Below, piece by piece: positions 1 to 11,641 of a DNA stretch of 64,000 nucleotides. Under the pieces are notes generated by a model that was given only the letters and a program-made list of their open reading frames with translations, ran no database searches and was not told where the DNA came from. The stretch is from Hydractinia symbiolongicarpus (lineage: Eukaryota; Cnidaria; Hydrozoa; Anthoathecata; Hydractiniidae), in the NCBI RefSeq assembly GCF_029227915.1, contig NC_079876.1:2916001-2980000 (forward strand), written 5' to 3'. Every line of letters begins with the position of its first letter. The stretch's first letter is position 1. The translations under genes and the position numbers were made by a program.

Positions 1-615
1 TTTATTCAGCGTCTCATCAAAAATGAAAACATTTTTGAAAACTACAAGTCTCATGCTTTTAGAGGTGAAAAGAAAATTTAAAAAATCGTTTTGGAAATGA
101 GTTTACTCACAGGGTACTTTCTTTGTATACATTCGACTATACGGGCCAAGCCCGGAATTTACGGGAAATCGCGGGATTTCGTTTGCCGGCGATTAAACCT
201 CTTTCATTAAGCGTCTCATCAAAAATGAAAACATTTTTGAAAACTACAAGTCTCATGCGTTGTAGTGGCGCAAAAATAATTTAAAAAATCGTTCGGAAAA
301 TGAGTTTACTCCCTGGGTACTTTCTTTGTATACTTTTGACTATACGGGCCGAGTCCGGGGTTTACGGAAATGGCGGGTTTTGGTTTGCCGGCGATTAAAC
401 TTCTTTTATTCAGCGTCTCATCAAAAATGAAAACATTTTTAAAAACTACAAGTGTCATGCGTTGTAGTGGTGAGAAAATAATTTGAAAAATCGTTCGGAA
501 AATGAGTTTACTCCCTGGGTAATTTCTTTGTATACTTTTGACTATACGGGCCGAGTCCGGGGTTTACGGGAAATGGCGGGTTTTCGTTTGCCGGCGATTA
601 AACTTCTTTTATTCA
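1..615 (+). repeat. Leading satellite stretch before the first clear HOR
   Basis: A partial monomer (phases 196-203) is followed by monomers starting at 9, 211 and 413. The first is type B-like, and types alternate after it. I could not assign this stretch to a multi-monomer unit inside the window. The array evidently continues upstream. Confidence 0.8.
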
Positions 616-1619
616 GCGTCTCATCAAAAATGAAAACATTTTTAAAAACTACAAGTCTCATGCGTTTTAGTGGTGAAAAAAAAAATTAAAAAATCGTTCG
701 GGAAATGAGTTTATTCCCTGGGTACTTTCTTTGTATACATTCGACTATACGGGCCAAGCCCGGGATTTACGGGAAATCGCAGGATTTCGTTTGCCGGCGA
801 TAAAACCTCTTTCATTAAGCGTTTCATCAAAAATGAAAACATTTTTGAAAACTAAAAGTCTCATGCGTTGTAGTCGTGAAAAAACAATTTAAAAAATCGT
901 TCGGAAAATGAGTTTACTCCCTGGGTACTTTCTTTGTATACTTTTGACTATACGGGCCGAGTCCGGGGTTTACGGGAAATGGCGGGTTTTCGTTTGCCGG
1001 CGATTAAACTTCTTTTATTCAGCGTCTCATCAAAAATGATAACATTTTTAAAAACTACAAGTCTCATGCGTTGTAGTGGTGAGAAAATAATTTAAAAAAT
1101 CGTTCGGAAAATGAGTTTACTCCTTGGGTAATTTCTTTGTATACTTTTGACTATACGGGCCGAGTCCGGGGTTTACGGGAAATGGCGGGTTTTCGTTTGC
1201 CGGCGATTAAACTTCTTTTATTCAGCGTCTCATCAAAAATGAAAACATTTTTAAAAAATATAAGTCTCATGGGTTTTAGTGGTGAAATAATAATTTAAAA
1301 AATCGTTCGGGAAATGAGTTTACATCCCGGGTACTTTCTTTACTATACGGGCCGAGTCCGGGATTTACGGGAAATCGCAGGTTTTCGTTTGCCGGCGATT
1401 AAACTTCTTTTATTCAGCGTCTCATCAAAATTGAAAACATTTTTGAAAACTAGAAGTCTCATGCGTTTTAGTGGTGAAAAAATATTTTAAAAAATCGTTC
1501 GGGAAATGAGTTTACTCCCTGGGTAATTTCTTTGCATACTTTTGACTATACGGGCCGAGTCCGGGATTTACGGGAAGTCGCGGGTTTTCGTTTGCCGGCG
1601 TTTAAACTTCTTTTATTCA
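616..1619 (+). repeat. HOR 1004-bp unit, copy 1 (5-mer)
   Basis: Monomers start at 616, 819, 1022, 1225 (S, 192 bp) and 1417. Four ~203-bp monomers plus one 192-bp monomer give 1004 bp. Diagnostic variants such as GCAGGATTTCG, GATAACATTT and the S deletion recur 1004 bp downstream. Homology with copy 2 begins near 603 and holds to about 1355. Confidence 0.9.
1225..1416 (+). repeat. S monomer 1 (192 bp, 11-bp deletion)
   Basis: Phases 118-128 (GTATACTTTTG) are missing, so TTTCTTT joins ACTATACGGG directly. The copy also has ATGGGTTTTAG, TTTACATCCCGGG and CGCAGG. The deletion and these substitutions are linked in the S copies, which points to one origin. It is followed by an AAAATTG-type monomer at 1417. 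Confidence 0.93.
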
Positions 1620-2623
1620 GCGTCTCATCAAAAATGAAAACATTTTTAAAAACTACAAGTCTCATGCGTTTTAGTGGTGAAAAAAAAAATTAAAAAATCG
1701 TTCGGGAAATGAGTTTACTCCCTGGGTACTTTCTTTGTATACATTCGACTATACGGGCCAAGCGCGGGATTTACGGGAAATCGCAGGATTTCGTTTGCCG
1801 GCGATTAAACCTCTTTCATTAAGCGTTTCATCAAAAATGAAAACATTTTTGAAAACTAAAAGTCTCATGCGTTGTAGTCGTGAAAAAACAATTTAAAAAA
1901 TCGTTCGGAAAATGAGTTTACTCCCTGGGTACTTTCTTTGTATACTTTTGACTATACGGGCCGAGTCCGGGGTTTACGGGAAATGGCGGGTTTTCGTTTG
2001 CCGGCGATTAAACTTCTTTTATTCAGCGTCTCATCAAAAATGATAACATTTTTAAAAACTACAAGTCTCATGCGTTGTAGTGGTGAGAAAATAATTTAAA
2101 AAATCGTTCGGAAAATGAGTTTACTCCTTGGGTAATTTCTTTGTATACTTTTGACTATACGGGCCGAGTCCGGGGTTTACGGGAAATGGCGGGTTTTCGT
2201 TTGCCGGCGATTAAACTTCTTTTATTCAGCGTCTCATCAAAAATGAAAACATTTTTAAAAAATATAAGTCTCATGGGTTTTAGTGGTGAAATAATAATTT
2301 AAAAAATCGTTCGGGAAATGAGTTTACATCCCGGGTACTTTCTTTACTATACGGGCCGAGTCCGGGGTTTACGGGAAATGGCGGGTTTTCGTTTGCCGGC
2401 GATTAAACTTCTTTTATTCAGCGTCTCATCAAAAATGATAACATTTTTAAAAACTACAAGTCTCATGCGTGGTAGTGGTGAGAAAATAATTTAAAAAATC
2501 GTTCGGAAAATGAGTTTACTCCTTGGGTAATTTCTTTGTATACTTTTGACTATACGGGCCGAGTCCGGGGTTTACGGGAAATGGCGGGTTTTCGTTTGCC
2601 GGCGATTAAACTTCTTTTATTCA
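1620..2623 (+). repeat. HOR 1004-bp unit, copy 2, rearranged after its S monomer
   Basis: Monomers start at 1620, 1823, 2026, 2229 (S) and 2421. It parallels copy 1 until about 2359. There the S monomer switches to GGGGTTTACGGGAAATGG and is followed by a GATAACATTT-type monomer instead of the AAAATTG type seen after most S monomers. This looks like an in-register exchange inside the S monomer that kept the 1004-bp length. Confidence 0.87.
2229..2420 (+). repeat. S monomer 2 (192 bp)
   Basis: It is S-type up to the deletion, but its right part reads GGGGTTTACGGGAAATGGCGGG instead of the usual GGGATTTACGGGAAATCGCAGG. It looks recombinant between an S and an ordinary type A monomer near phase 145. 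Confidence 0.92.
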
Positions 2624-3232
2624 GCGTCTCATCAAAAATGAAAACATTTTTAAAAACTACAAGTCTCATGCGTTTTAGTGGTGAAAAAAAAAATTAAAAA
2701 ATCGTTCGGGAAATGAGTTTACACCCTGGGTACTTTCTTTGTATACTTTTGACTATACGGGCCAAGCCCGGGATTTACGGGAAATCGCAGGATTTCGTTT
2801 GCCGGCGATTAAACCTCTTTCATTAAGCGTTTCATCAAAAATGAAAACATTTTTGGAAACTAAAAGTCTCATGCGTTGTAGTCGTGAAAAAACAATTTAA
2901 AAAATCGTTCGGAAAATGAGTTTACTCCCTGGGTACTTTCTTTGTATACTTTTGACTATACGGGCCGAGTCCGGGGTTTACGGGAAATGGCGGGTTTTCG
3001 TTTGCCGGCGATTAAACTTCTTTTATTCAGCGTCTCATCAAAAATGATAACATTTTTAAAAACTACAAGTCTCATGCGTGGTAGTGGTGAGAAAATAATT
3101 TAAAAAATCGTTCGGAAAATGAGTTTACTCCTTGGGTAATTTCTTTGTATACTTTTGACTATACGGGCCGAGTCCGGGGTTTACGGGAAATGGCGGGTTT
3201 TCGTTTGCCGGCGATTAAACTTCTTTTATTCA

Positions 3233-3425
3233 GCGTCTCATCAAAAATGAAAACATTTTTAAAAACTATAAGTCTCATGGGTTTTAGTGGTGAAATAATA
3301 ATTTAAAAAAATCGTTCGGGAAATGAGTTTACATCCCGGGTACTTTCTTTACTATACGGGCCGAGTCCGGGATTTACGGGAAATCGCAGGTTTTCGTTTG
3401 CCGGCGATTAAACTTCTTTTATTCA
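3233..3425 (+). repeat. S monomer 3 (193 bp)
   Basis: The run before ATCGTTCGGG is seven As instead of six, making it one base longer than the other S copies. It shares this with S monomer 5, 1603 bp downstream. Confidence 0.92.
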
Positions 3426-3831
3426 GCGTCTCATCAAAATTGAAAACATTTTTGAAAACTAGAAGTCTCATGCGTTTTAGTGGTGAAAAAATATTTTAAA
3501 AAATCGTTCGGGAAATGAGTTTACTCCCTGGGTACTTTCTTTGTATACTTTTGACTATACGGGCCGAGGCCGGGGTTTACGGGAAATGGCGGGTTTACGT
3601 TTGCCGGCGATTAAACTTCTTTTATTCAGCGTCTCATCAAAAATGATAACATTTTTAAAAACTACAAGTCTCATGCGTTGTAGTGGTGAGAAAATAATTT
3701 AAAAAATCGTTCGGAAAATGAGTTTACTCCTTGGGTAATTTCTTTGTATACTTTTGACTATACGGGCCGAGTCCGGGGTTTACGGGAAATGGCGGGTTTT
3801 CGTTTGCCGGCGATTAAACTTCTTTTATTCA

Positions 3832-4023
3832 GCGTCTCATCAAAAATGAAAACATTTTTAAAAAATATAAGTCTCATGGGTTTTAGTGGTGAAATAATAA
3901 TTTAAAAAATCGTTCGGGAAATGAGTTTACATCCCGGGTACTTTCTTTACTATACGGGCCGAGTCCGGGATTTACGGGAAATCGCAGGTTTTCGTTTGCC
4001 GGCGATAAAACTTCTTTTATTCA
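3832..4023 (+). repeat. S monomer 4 (192 bp)
   Basis: This second S copy of the 1603-bp unit carries AAAAAATATAAG before the TCTCATGGG motif, as in S monomers 1 and 2. The next monomer is AAAATTG-type. Confidence 0.92.
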
Positions 4024-4226
4024 GCGTCTCATCAAAATTGAAAACATTTTTGAAAACTAGAAGTCTCATGCGTTTTAGTGGTGAAAAAATATTTTAAAAA
4101 ATCGTTCGGGAAATGAGTTTACTCCCTGGGTAATTTCTTTGTATACTTTTGACTATACGGGCCGAGTCCGGGATTTACGGGAAGTCGCGGGTTTTCGTTT
4201 GCCGGCGTTTAAACTTCTTTTATTCA

Positions 4227-5434
4227 GCGTCTCATCAAAAATGAAAACATTTTTAAAAACTACAAGTCTCATGCGTTTTAGTGGTGAAAAAAAAAATTAA
4301 AAAATCGTTCGGGAAATGAGTTTACACCCTGGGTACTTTCTTTGTATACTTTTGACTATACGGGCCAAGCCCGGGATTTACGGGAAATCGCAGGATTTCG
4401 TTTGCCGGCGATTAAACCTCTTTCATTAAGCGTTTCATCAAAAATGAAAACATTTTTGGAAACTAAAAGTCTCATGCGTTGTAGTCGTGAAAAAACAATT
4501 TAAAAAATCGTTCGGAAAATGAGTTTACTCCCTGGGTACTTTCTTTGTATACTTTTGACTATACGGGCCGAGTCCGGGGTTTACGGGAAATGGCGGGTTT
4601 TCGTTTGCCGGCGATTAAACTTCTTTTATTCAGCGTCTCATCAAAAATGATAACATTTTTAAAAACTACAAGTCTCATGCGTTGTAGTGGTGAGAAAATA
4701 ATTTAAAAAATCGTTCGGAAAATGAGTTTACTCCTTGGGTAATTTCTTTGTATACTTTTGACTATACGGGCCGAGTCCGGGGTTTACGGGAAATGGCGGG
4801 TTTTCGTTTGCCGGCGATTAAACTTCTTTTATTCAGCGTCTCATCAAAAATGAAAACATTTTTAAAAACTATAAGTCTCATGGGTTTTAGTGGTGAAATA
4901 ATAATTTAAAAAAATCGTTCGGGAAATGAGTTTACATCCCGGGTACTTTCTTTACTATACGGGCCGAGTCCGGGATTTACGGGAAATCGCAGGTTTTCGT
5001 TTGCCGGCGATTAAACTTCTTTTATTCAGCGTCTCATCAAAATTGAAAACATTTTTGAAAACTAGAAGTCTCATGCGTTTTAGTGGTGAAAAAATATTTT
5101 AAAAAATCGTTCGGGAAATGAGTTTACTCCCTGGGTACTTTCTTTGTATACTTTTGACTATACGGGCCGAGGCCGGGGTTTACGGGAAATGGCGGGTTTA
5201 CGTTTGCCGGCGATTAAACTTCTTTTATTCAGCGTCTCATCAAAAATGATAACATTTTTAAAAACTACAAGTCTCATGCGTTGTAGTGGTGAGAAAATAA
5301 TTTAAAAAATCGTTCGGAAAATGAGTTTACTCCTTGGGTAATTTCTTTGTATACTTTTGACTATACGGGCCGAGTCCGGGATTTACGGGAAATCGCGGGT
5401 TTTCGTTTGCCGGCGATTAAACTTCTTTTATTCA
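4227..5434 (+). repeat. HOR 1603-bp unit, copy 2, truncated
   Basis: Monomers start at 4227, 4430, 4633, 4836 (S, 193 bp), 5029 and 5232. Sequence follows the copy at 2624 with shift 1603 until about 5380, where GTCCGGGATT replaces GTCCGGGGTT and a different unit begins. Only six of eight monomers are present. Confidence 0.88.
4836..5028 (+). repeat. S monomer 5 (193 bp)
   Basis: It is the partner of S monomer 3 at shift 1603, with the same seven-A run and ACTATAAGTC. Confidence 0.92.
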
Positions 5435-6645
5435 GCGTCTCATCAAAATGAAAACATTTTTAAAAACTACAAGTTTCATGCGTTTTAGTGGTGAAAAAAT
5501 AATTTAAAAAATCGTTCGGGAAATGAGTTTACTCCCTGGGTACTTTCTTTGTATACTTTTGATTATACGGGCCGAGTCCAGGGTTTACTGGAAATGGCGG
5601 GTTTTCGTTTGCCGGCGAATAAACTTCTTTTATTCAGCGTCTCATCAAAAATGAAAACATTTTTAAAAACTACAAGTCTCATGGGCTTTAGTGGTGAAAT
5701 AATAATTTAAAAAATCGTTCGGGAAGTGAGTTTACACCCTGGGTACTTTCTTTGTATACTTTTGACTATACGGGCCGAGTCCGGGATTTACTGGAAATCG
5801 CAGGTTTTCGTTTGCCGGCGATTAAACTTCTTTTATTCAGCGTCTCATCAAAATTGAAAACATTTTTGAAAACTAGAAGTCTCATGCGTTTTAGTGGTGA
5901 AAAAATATTTTAAAAAATCGTTCGGGAAATGAGTTTACTCCCTGGGTACTTTCTTTGTATACTTTTGACTATACGGGCCGAGTCCGGGATTTACGGGAAG
6001 TCGCGGGTTTTCGTTTGCCGGCGTTTAAACTTCTTTTATTCAGCGTCTCATCAAAAATGAAAACATTTTTAAAAACTACAAGTCTCATGGGCTTTAGTGG
6101 TGAAATAATAATTTACAAATCGTTCGGGAAATGAGTTTACACCCTGGGTACTTTCTTTGTATACTTTTGACTATACGGGCCGAGTCCGGGATTTACGGGA
6201 AATCGCGGGTTTTCGTTTGCCGGCGATTAAACTTCTTTTATTCAGCGTCTCATCAAAATGAAAACATTTTTAAAAACTACAAGTTTCATGCGTTTTAGTG
6301 GTGAAAAAATAATTTAAAAAATCGTTCGGGAAATGAGTTTACTCCCTGGGTACTTTCTTTGTATACTTTTGATTAAACGGGCCGAGTCCAGGGTTTACTG
6401 GAAATGGCGGGTTTTCGTTTGCCGGCGAATAAACTTCTTTTATTCAGCGTCTCATCAAAAATGAAAACATTTTTAAAAACTACAAGTCTCATGGGCTTTA
6501 GTGGTGAAATAATAATTTAAAAAATCGTTCGGGAAGTGAGTTTACACCCTGGGTACTTTCTTTGTATACTTTTGACTATACGGGCCGAGTCCGGGATTTA
6601 CTGGAAATCGCAGGTTTTCGTTTGCCCGTGATTAAACTTCTTTTA
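5342..6645 (+). repeat. 810-bp tandem duplication (4-mer)
   Basis: Segment 5342-5835 recurs at 6152-6645 with shift 810. Shared markers are CATCAAAATGAAAAC (one A short), AAGTTTCATG at 5471 and 6281, CCAGGGTTTACTGG, and CGAATAAAC. The shortfall from 812 comes from 1-bp deletions in individual monomers. The second copy ends in a monomer whose first base is mutated (TTCAACGTC at 6646-6654). Confidence 0.85.
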
Positions 6646-6853
6646 TTCAACGTCTCATCAAAAATGAAAACATTTTTGAAAACTACAAGTCTCATGCGTT
6701 TTAGTGGTGAAAAAATAATTTAAAAAATCGTTCGGGAAATGAGTTTACTCCCTGGGTACTTTCTTTGTATACTTTTGACTATGCAGGGCCGAGTCCGGGG
6801 TTTACGGGAAATCGCGGGTTTTCGTTTGCCGGCAATTAAACCACTTTCATTAA

Positions 6854-7060
6854 GCGTCTCATCAAAAATGAAAACATTTCAGAAAACTACAAGTCTCATG
6901 CGTTTTAGTGGTGAAAAAATAATTTAAAAATTCGATCGGGAAATGAGTTTACTCACTGGGTACTTTCCTTGTATACATTCGACTATACGGGCCAAGCCCG
7001 GGATTTAAGGGAAATCGCGGGTTTTCGTTTGCCGGCGATCGATTAAACTTCTTTTATTCA
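6854..7060 (+). repeat. L monomer 1 (207 bp, 4-bp duplication)
   Basis: GGCGATTAAAC is expanded to GGCGATCGATTAAAC, a tandem duplication of CGAT near phase 184. The next monomer has ATGGGCTTTAG and AATATTTTAAATAATCG, the neighbour seen after most L copies. Confidence 0.92.
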
Positions 7061-7263
7061 GCGTCTCATCAAAAATGAAAACATTTTTAAAAACTACAAG
7101 TCTCATGGGCTTTAGTGGTGAAATAATATTTTAAATAATCGTTTGGGAAATAAGTTTACTCCCTGGGTACTTTCTTTGTATACTTTTGACTATACGGGCC
7201 GAGTCCGGGATTTACGGGAAATCGCAGGTTTTCGTTTGCCGGCGATTAAACTTCTTTTATTCA

Positions 7264-7470
7264 GCGTCTCATCAAAAATGAAAACATTTTTGAAAACTAC
7301 AAGTCTCATGCGTTTTAGTGGTGCAAAAATAATTTATAAAATCGTTCGGGAAATGAGTTTACTCCCTGGGTACTTTCTTTGTATACTTTTGACTATACGG
7401 GCCGAGTCCGGGATTTACGGGAGATCGCGGGTTTTCGTTTGCCGGCGATCGATTAAACTTTTTTTATTCA
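7264..7470 (+). repeat. L monomer 2 (207 bp)
   Basis: It has the CGATCGAT insertion and AATTTATAAAATCG. The following monomer is atypical (ATGCGTTTTAGTGATG), unlike the ATGGGC neighbour of the other L copies. Confidence 0.92.
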
Positions 7471-8280
7471 GCGTCTCATCAAAAATGAAAACATTTTTAA
7501 AAACTACAAGTCTCATGCGTTTTAGTGATGAAAAAATAATTTAAAAATTCGTTCGGGAAATGAGTTTACTCACAGGGTACTTTCTTTGTATTAATTCGAC
7601 TATACGGGCGAAGCCCGGGATTTACGGGAAATCGCGGGTTTTCGTTTGCTGGCGGTTAAACAACTTTCATTAAGCGTCTCATCAAAAATGAAAACATTTC
7701 TAAAAACTACAAGTCTCATGCGTTTTAGTGGTGAAAAAATAATTTAAAAAATCGTTCGGGAAATGAGTTTACTCACAGGGTACTTTCTTTGTATACATTC
7801 GACTATACGGGCCAAGCCGGGATTTACGGGAAATCGCGGGTTTTCGATTGCCGGCGATTAAACTTCTTTCATCAACCGTCTCATCAAAAATGAAAACATT
7901 TTTGAAAACTAAAAGTCTCATGCGTTGTAGTCGTGAAAAAATAATTTAAAAAATCGTTCGGAAAATGAGTTTACTCCCTGGGTACTTTCTTTGTATACTT
8001 TTGACTATACGGGCCGAGTCCGGGGTTTACAGGAAATGGCGGGTTTTCGTTTCCGGCGATTAAACTTCTTTTATTCAGCGTCTCATCAAAAATGATAACA
8101 TTTTTAAAAACTACAAGTCTCATGCGTTGTAGTGGTGAGAAAATAATTTAAAAAATCGTTCGGAAAATGAGTTTACTCCTTGGGTAATTTCTTTGTATAC
8201 TTTTGACTATACGGGCCGAGTCCGGGGTTTACGGGAAATGGCGGGTTTTCGTTTGCCGGCGATTAAACTTCTTTTATTCA

Positions 8281-8472
8281 GCGTCTCATCAAAAATGAAA
8301 ACATTTTTAAAAACTATAAGTCTCATGGGTTTTAGTGGTGAAATAATAATTTAAAAAATCGTTCGGGAAATGAGTTTACATCCCGGGTACTTTCTTTACT
8401 ATACGGGCCGAGTCCGGGATTTACGGGAAATTGCAGGTTTTCGTTTGCCGGCGATTAAACTTCTTTTATTCA
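8281..8472 (+). repeat. S monomer 6 (192 bp)
   Basis: It has the standard S deletion with ACATCCCGGGTAC and a private AAATTGCAGG. The following monomer begins AAAATTG but then carries TTTTTAAAAAC and ATGGGC, a recombinant neighbour. Confidence 0.92.
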
Positions 8473-8639
8473 GCGTCTCATCAAAATTGAAAACATTTTT
8501 AAAAACTACAAGTCTCATGGGCTTTAGTGGTGAAATAATAATTTAAAAAATCGTTAGGGAAATGAGTTTACACCCTGGGTACTTTCTTTGTATACTTTTG
8601 ACTATACGGGCCGAGTCCGGGATTTACGGGAAATCGCGG

Positions 8640-10180
8640 GTTTTCGTTTGCCGGCGAATAAACTTCTTTTATTCAGCGTCTCATCAAAAATGAAAACATT
8701 TTTAAAAACTACAAGTCTCATGGGCTTTAGTGGTGAAATAATAATTTAAAAAATCGTTCGGGAAGTGAGTTTACACCCTGGGTACTTTCTTTGTATACAT
8801 TCAACTATACGGGCGAAGCCCGGGATTTACGGGAAATCGCGGGTTTTCGTTTGCTGGCGATTAAACAACTTTCATTAAGCGTCTCATCAAAAATGAAAAC
8901 ATTTCTGAAAACTACAAGTCTCATGCGTTTCAGTGGTGAAAAAATAATTTAAAAAATCGTTTGGGAAATGAGTTTACTCACAGGGTACTTTCTTTGTATA
9001 CATTCGACTATACGGGCCAAGCCCGGGATTTACGGGAAATCGCGGGTTTTCGATTGCCGGCGATTAAACTTCTTTCATTAACCGTCTCATCAAAAATGAA
9101 AACATTTTTGAAAACTAAAAGTCTCATGCGTTGTAGTCGTGAAAAAATAATTTAAAAAATCGTTCGGAAAATGAGTTTACTCCCTGGGTACTTTCTTTGT
9201 ATACTTTTGACTATACGGGCCGAGTCCGGGGTTTACGGGAAATGGCGGGTTTTCGTTTGCCGGCGATTAAACTTCTTTTATTCAGCGTCTCATCAAAAAT
9301 GATAACATTTTTAAAAACTGCAAGTCTCATGCGTTGTAGTGGTGAGAAAATAATTTAAAAAATCGTTCGGGAAATGAGTTTACTCCCTGGGTGCTTTCTT
9401 TGTATACTTTTGATTATACGGGCCGAGTCCAGGGTTTACGGGAAATGGCGGGTTTTCGTTTGCCGGCGAATAAACTTCTTTTATTCAGCGTCTCATCAAA
9501 AATGAAAACATTTTTAAAAACTACAAGTCTCATGGGCTTCAGTGGTGAAATAATAATTTAAAAAATCGTTCGGGAAGTGAGTTTACACACTGGGTACTTT
9601 CTTTGTATACATTCAACTATACGGGCGAAGCCCGGGATTTACGGGAAATTGCGGGTTTTCGTTTGCTGGCGATTAAACAACTTTCATTAAGCGTCTCATC
9701 AAAAATGAAAACATTTCTGAAAACTACAAGTCTCATGCGTTTTAGTGGTGAAAAAATAATTTAAAAAATCGTTTGGGAAATGAGTTTACTCACAGGGTAC
9801 TTTCTTTGTATACATTCGACTATACGGGCCAAGCCCGGGATTTACGGGAAATCGCGGGTTTTCGATTGCCGGCGATTAAACTTCTTTCATTAACCGTCTC
9901 ATCAAAAATGAAAACATTTTTGAAAACTAAAAGTCTCATGCGTTGTAGTCGTGAAAAAATAATTTAAAAAATCGTTCGGAAAATGAGTTTACTCCCTGGG
10001 TACTTTCTTTGTATACTTTTGACTATACGGGCCGAGTCCGGGGTTTACGGGAAATGGCGGGTTTTCGTTTGCCGGCGATTAAACTTCTTTTATTCAGCGT
10101 CTCATCAAAAATGATAACATTTTTAAAAACTGCAAGTCTCATGCGTTGTAGTGGTGAGAAAATAATTTAAAAAATCGTTC
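8640..10180 (+). repeat. 812-bp tandem duplication (4-mer)
   Basis: About 8640-9368 recurs at 9452-10180 with shift exactly 812 (4 x 203). Markers are ATTCAACTATACGGGCGAAG at 8799 and 9611, and ACCGTCTCATC with GAAAACTAAAAG in the following monomers. Copies part near 9368, where the second carries GGAAAATGAGTTTACTCCTT. Confidence 0.88.
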
Positions 10181-11641
10181 GGAAAATGAGTTTACTCCTT
10201 GGGTAATTTCTTTGTATACTTTTGACTATACGGGCCGAGTCCGTGGTTTACGGGAAATGGCGGGTTTTCGTTTGCCGGCGATTAAACTTCTTTTATTCAG
10301 CGTCTCATCAAAAATGAAAACATTTTTAAAAACTATAAGGCTCATGGGTTTTAGTGGTGAAATAATAATTTAAAAAATCGTTCGGGAAATGAGTTTACAT
10401 CCCGGCTCCTTTCTTTACTATACGGGCCGAGTCCGGGATTTACGGGAAATCGCAGGTTTTCGTTTGCCGGCGATTAAACTTCTTTTATTCAGCGTCTCAT
10501 CAAAATTGAAAACATTTTTGAAAACTACAAGTCTCATGCGTTTTAGTGGTGAAAAAATATTTTAAAAAATCGTTCGGGAAATGAGTTTACTCCCTGGGTA
10601 CTTTCTTTGTATACTTTTGACTATACGGGCCGAGTCCGGGATTTACGGGAAGTCGCGGGTTTTCGTTTGCCGGCGTTTAAACTTCTTTTATTTAGCGTCT
10701 CATCAAAAATGAAAACTTTTTTAAAAACTACAAGTCTCATGGGCTTTAGTGGTGAAATAATAATTTAAAAAATCGTTAGGGAAATGAGTTTACACCCTGG
10801 GTACTTTCTTTGTATACTTTTGACTATACGGGCCGAGTCCGGGATTTACGGGAAATCGCGGGTTTTCGTTTGCCGGCGATTAAACTTCTTTTATTCAGCG
10901 TCTCATCAAAAATGAAAACATTTCTGAAAACTACAAGTCTCATGCGTTTTAGTGGTCAAAAAATAATTTAAAAAATCGTTTGGGAAATGAGTTTACTCAC
11001 AGGGTACTTTCTTTGTATACATTCGACTATACGGGCCAAGCCCGGGATTTACGGGAAATCGCGGGTTTTCGATTGCCGGCGATTAAACTTCTTTCATTAA
11101 CCGTCTCATCAAAAATGAAAACATTTTTGAAAACTAAAAGTCTCATGCGTTGTAGTCGTGAAAAAATAATTTAAAAAATCGTTCGGAAAATGAGTTTACT
11201 CCCTGGGTACTTTCTTTGTATACTTTTGACTATACGGGCCGAGTCCGGGGTTTACGGGAAATGGCGGGTTTTCGTTTGCCGGCGATTAAACTTCTTTTAT
11301 TCAGCGTCTCATCAAAAATGATAACATTTTTAAAAACTGCAAGTCTCATGCGTTGTAGTGGTGAGAAAATAATTTAAAAAATCGTTCGGAAAATGAGTTT
11401 ACTCCTTGGGTAATTTCTTTGTATACTTTTGACTATACGGGCCGAGTCCGGGGTTTACGGGAAATGGCGGGTTTTCGTTTGCCGGCGATTAAACTTCTTT
11501 TATTCAGCGTCTCATCAAAAATGAAAACATTTTTAAAAACTATAAGTCTCATGGGTTTTAGTGGTGAAATAATAATTTAAAAAATCGTTCGGGAAATGAG
11601 TTTACATCCCGGCTCCTTTCTTTACTATACGGGCCGAGTCC
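9690..11641 (+). repeat. 1207-bp HOR (6-mer with one S), two copies
   Basis: Segment 9690-10434 recurs at 10897-11641 with shift 1207 (6 x 203 minus 11). The rare marker CCCGGCTCCTTTC (instead of CCCGGGTACTTTC) sits in the S monomers at 10404 and 11611. Copies separate near 11641, where the second switches to GTCCAGGATTTACTGG. Confidence 0.88.
10300..10491 (+). repeat. S monomer 7 (192 bp, CCCGGCTCC subtype)
   Basis: CCCGGGTACTTTC is changed to CCCGGCTCCTTTC. This marks the 1207/1410-bp HOR family. ATAAGGCTC is private to this copy. Confidence 0.92.

Larger units (their letters stand above)
2624..4226 (+). repeat. HOR 1603-bp unit, copy 1 (8-mer with two S monomers)
   Basis: Monomers start at 2624, 2827, 3030, 3233 (S, 193 bp), 3426, 3629, 3832 (S) and 4024. 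The first part repeats the 1004-bp unit (shift 1004 from 1620). Private markers recur exactly 1603 bp later: a 7-A run at 3301 and 4904, and GGCCGAGGCCGGGG at 3561 and 5164. Confidence 0.9.
6646..8639 (+). repeat. Satellite stretch without a clear internal HOR
   Basis: Monomers start at 6650, 6854 (L), 7061, 7264 (L), 7471, 7674, 7876, 8078, 8281 (S) and 8473. Types A and B are mixed. Local quirks include a 1-bp insertion (CTATGCAGGGCC, ~6780), loss of the usual stop context (AATTTATAAAATCG, ~7332), and two 202-bp monomers. The part from 7.9 kb resembles 9.1-9.4 kb. Confidence 0.8.

Noticed and set aside
118-140. GTATAC...TATAC as a TATA-type promoter
   Set aside because: The sequence is not a good TATA box, is present in nearly every monomer, is deleted in S monomers, and has no associated gene.
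7143-7544. 133-codon ORF spanning two monomers, with near-identical copies at 46042-46443 and 60642-61043
   Set aside because: It exists because a TAA near phase 72 is mutated (AATTTATAAAATCG). The monomer is 203 bp (67 codons plus 2 bases), so the second half is read in another frame of the same repeat. No distinct protein, start context or domain is seen; recurrence is explained by DNA duplication.
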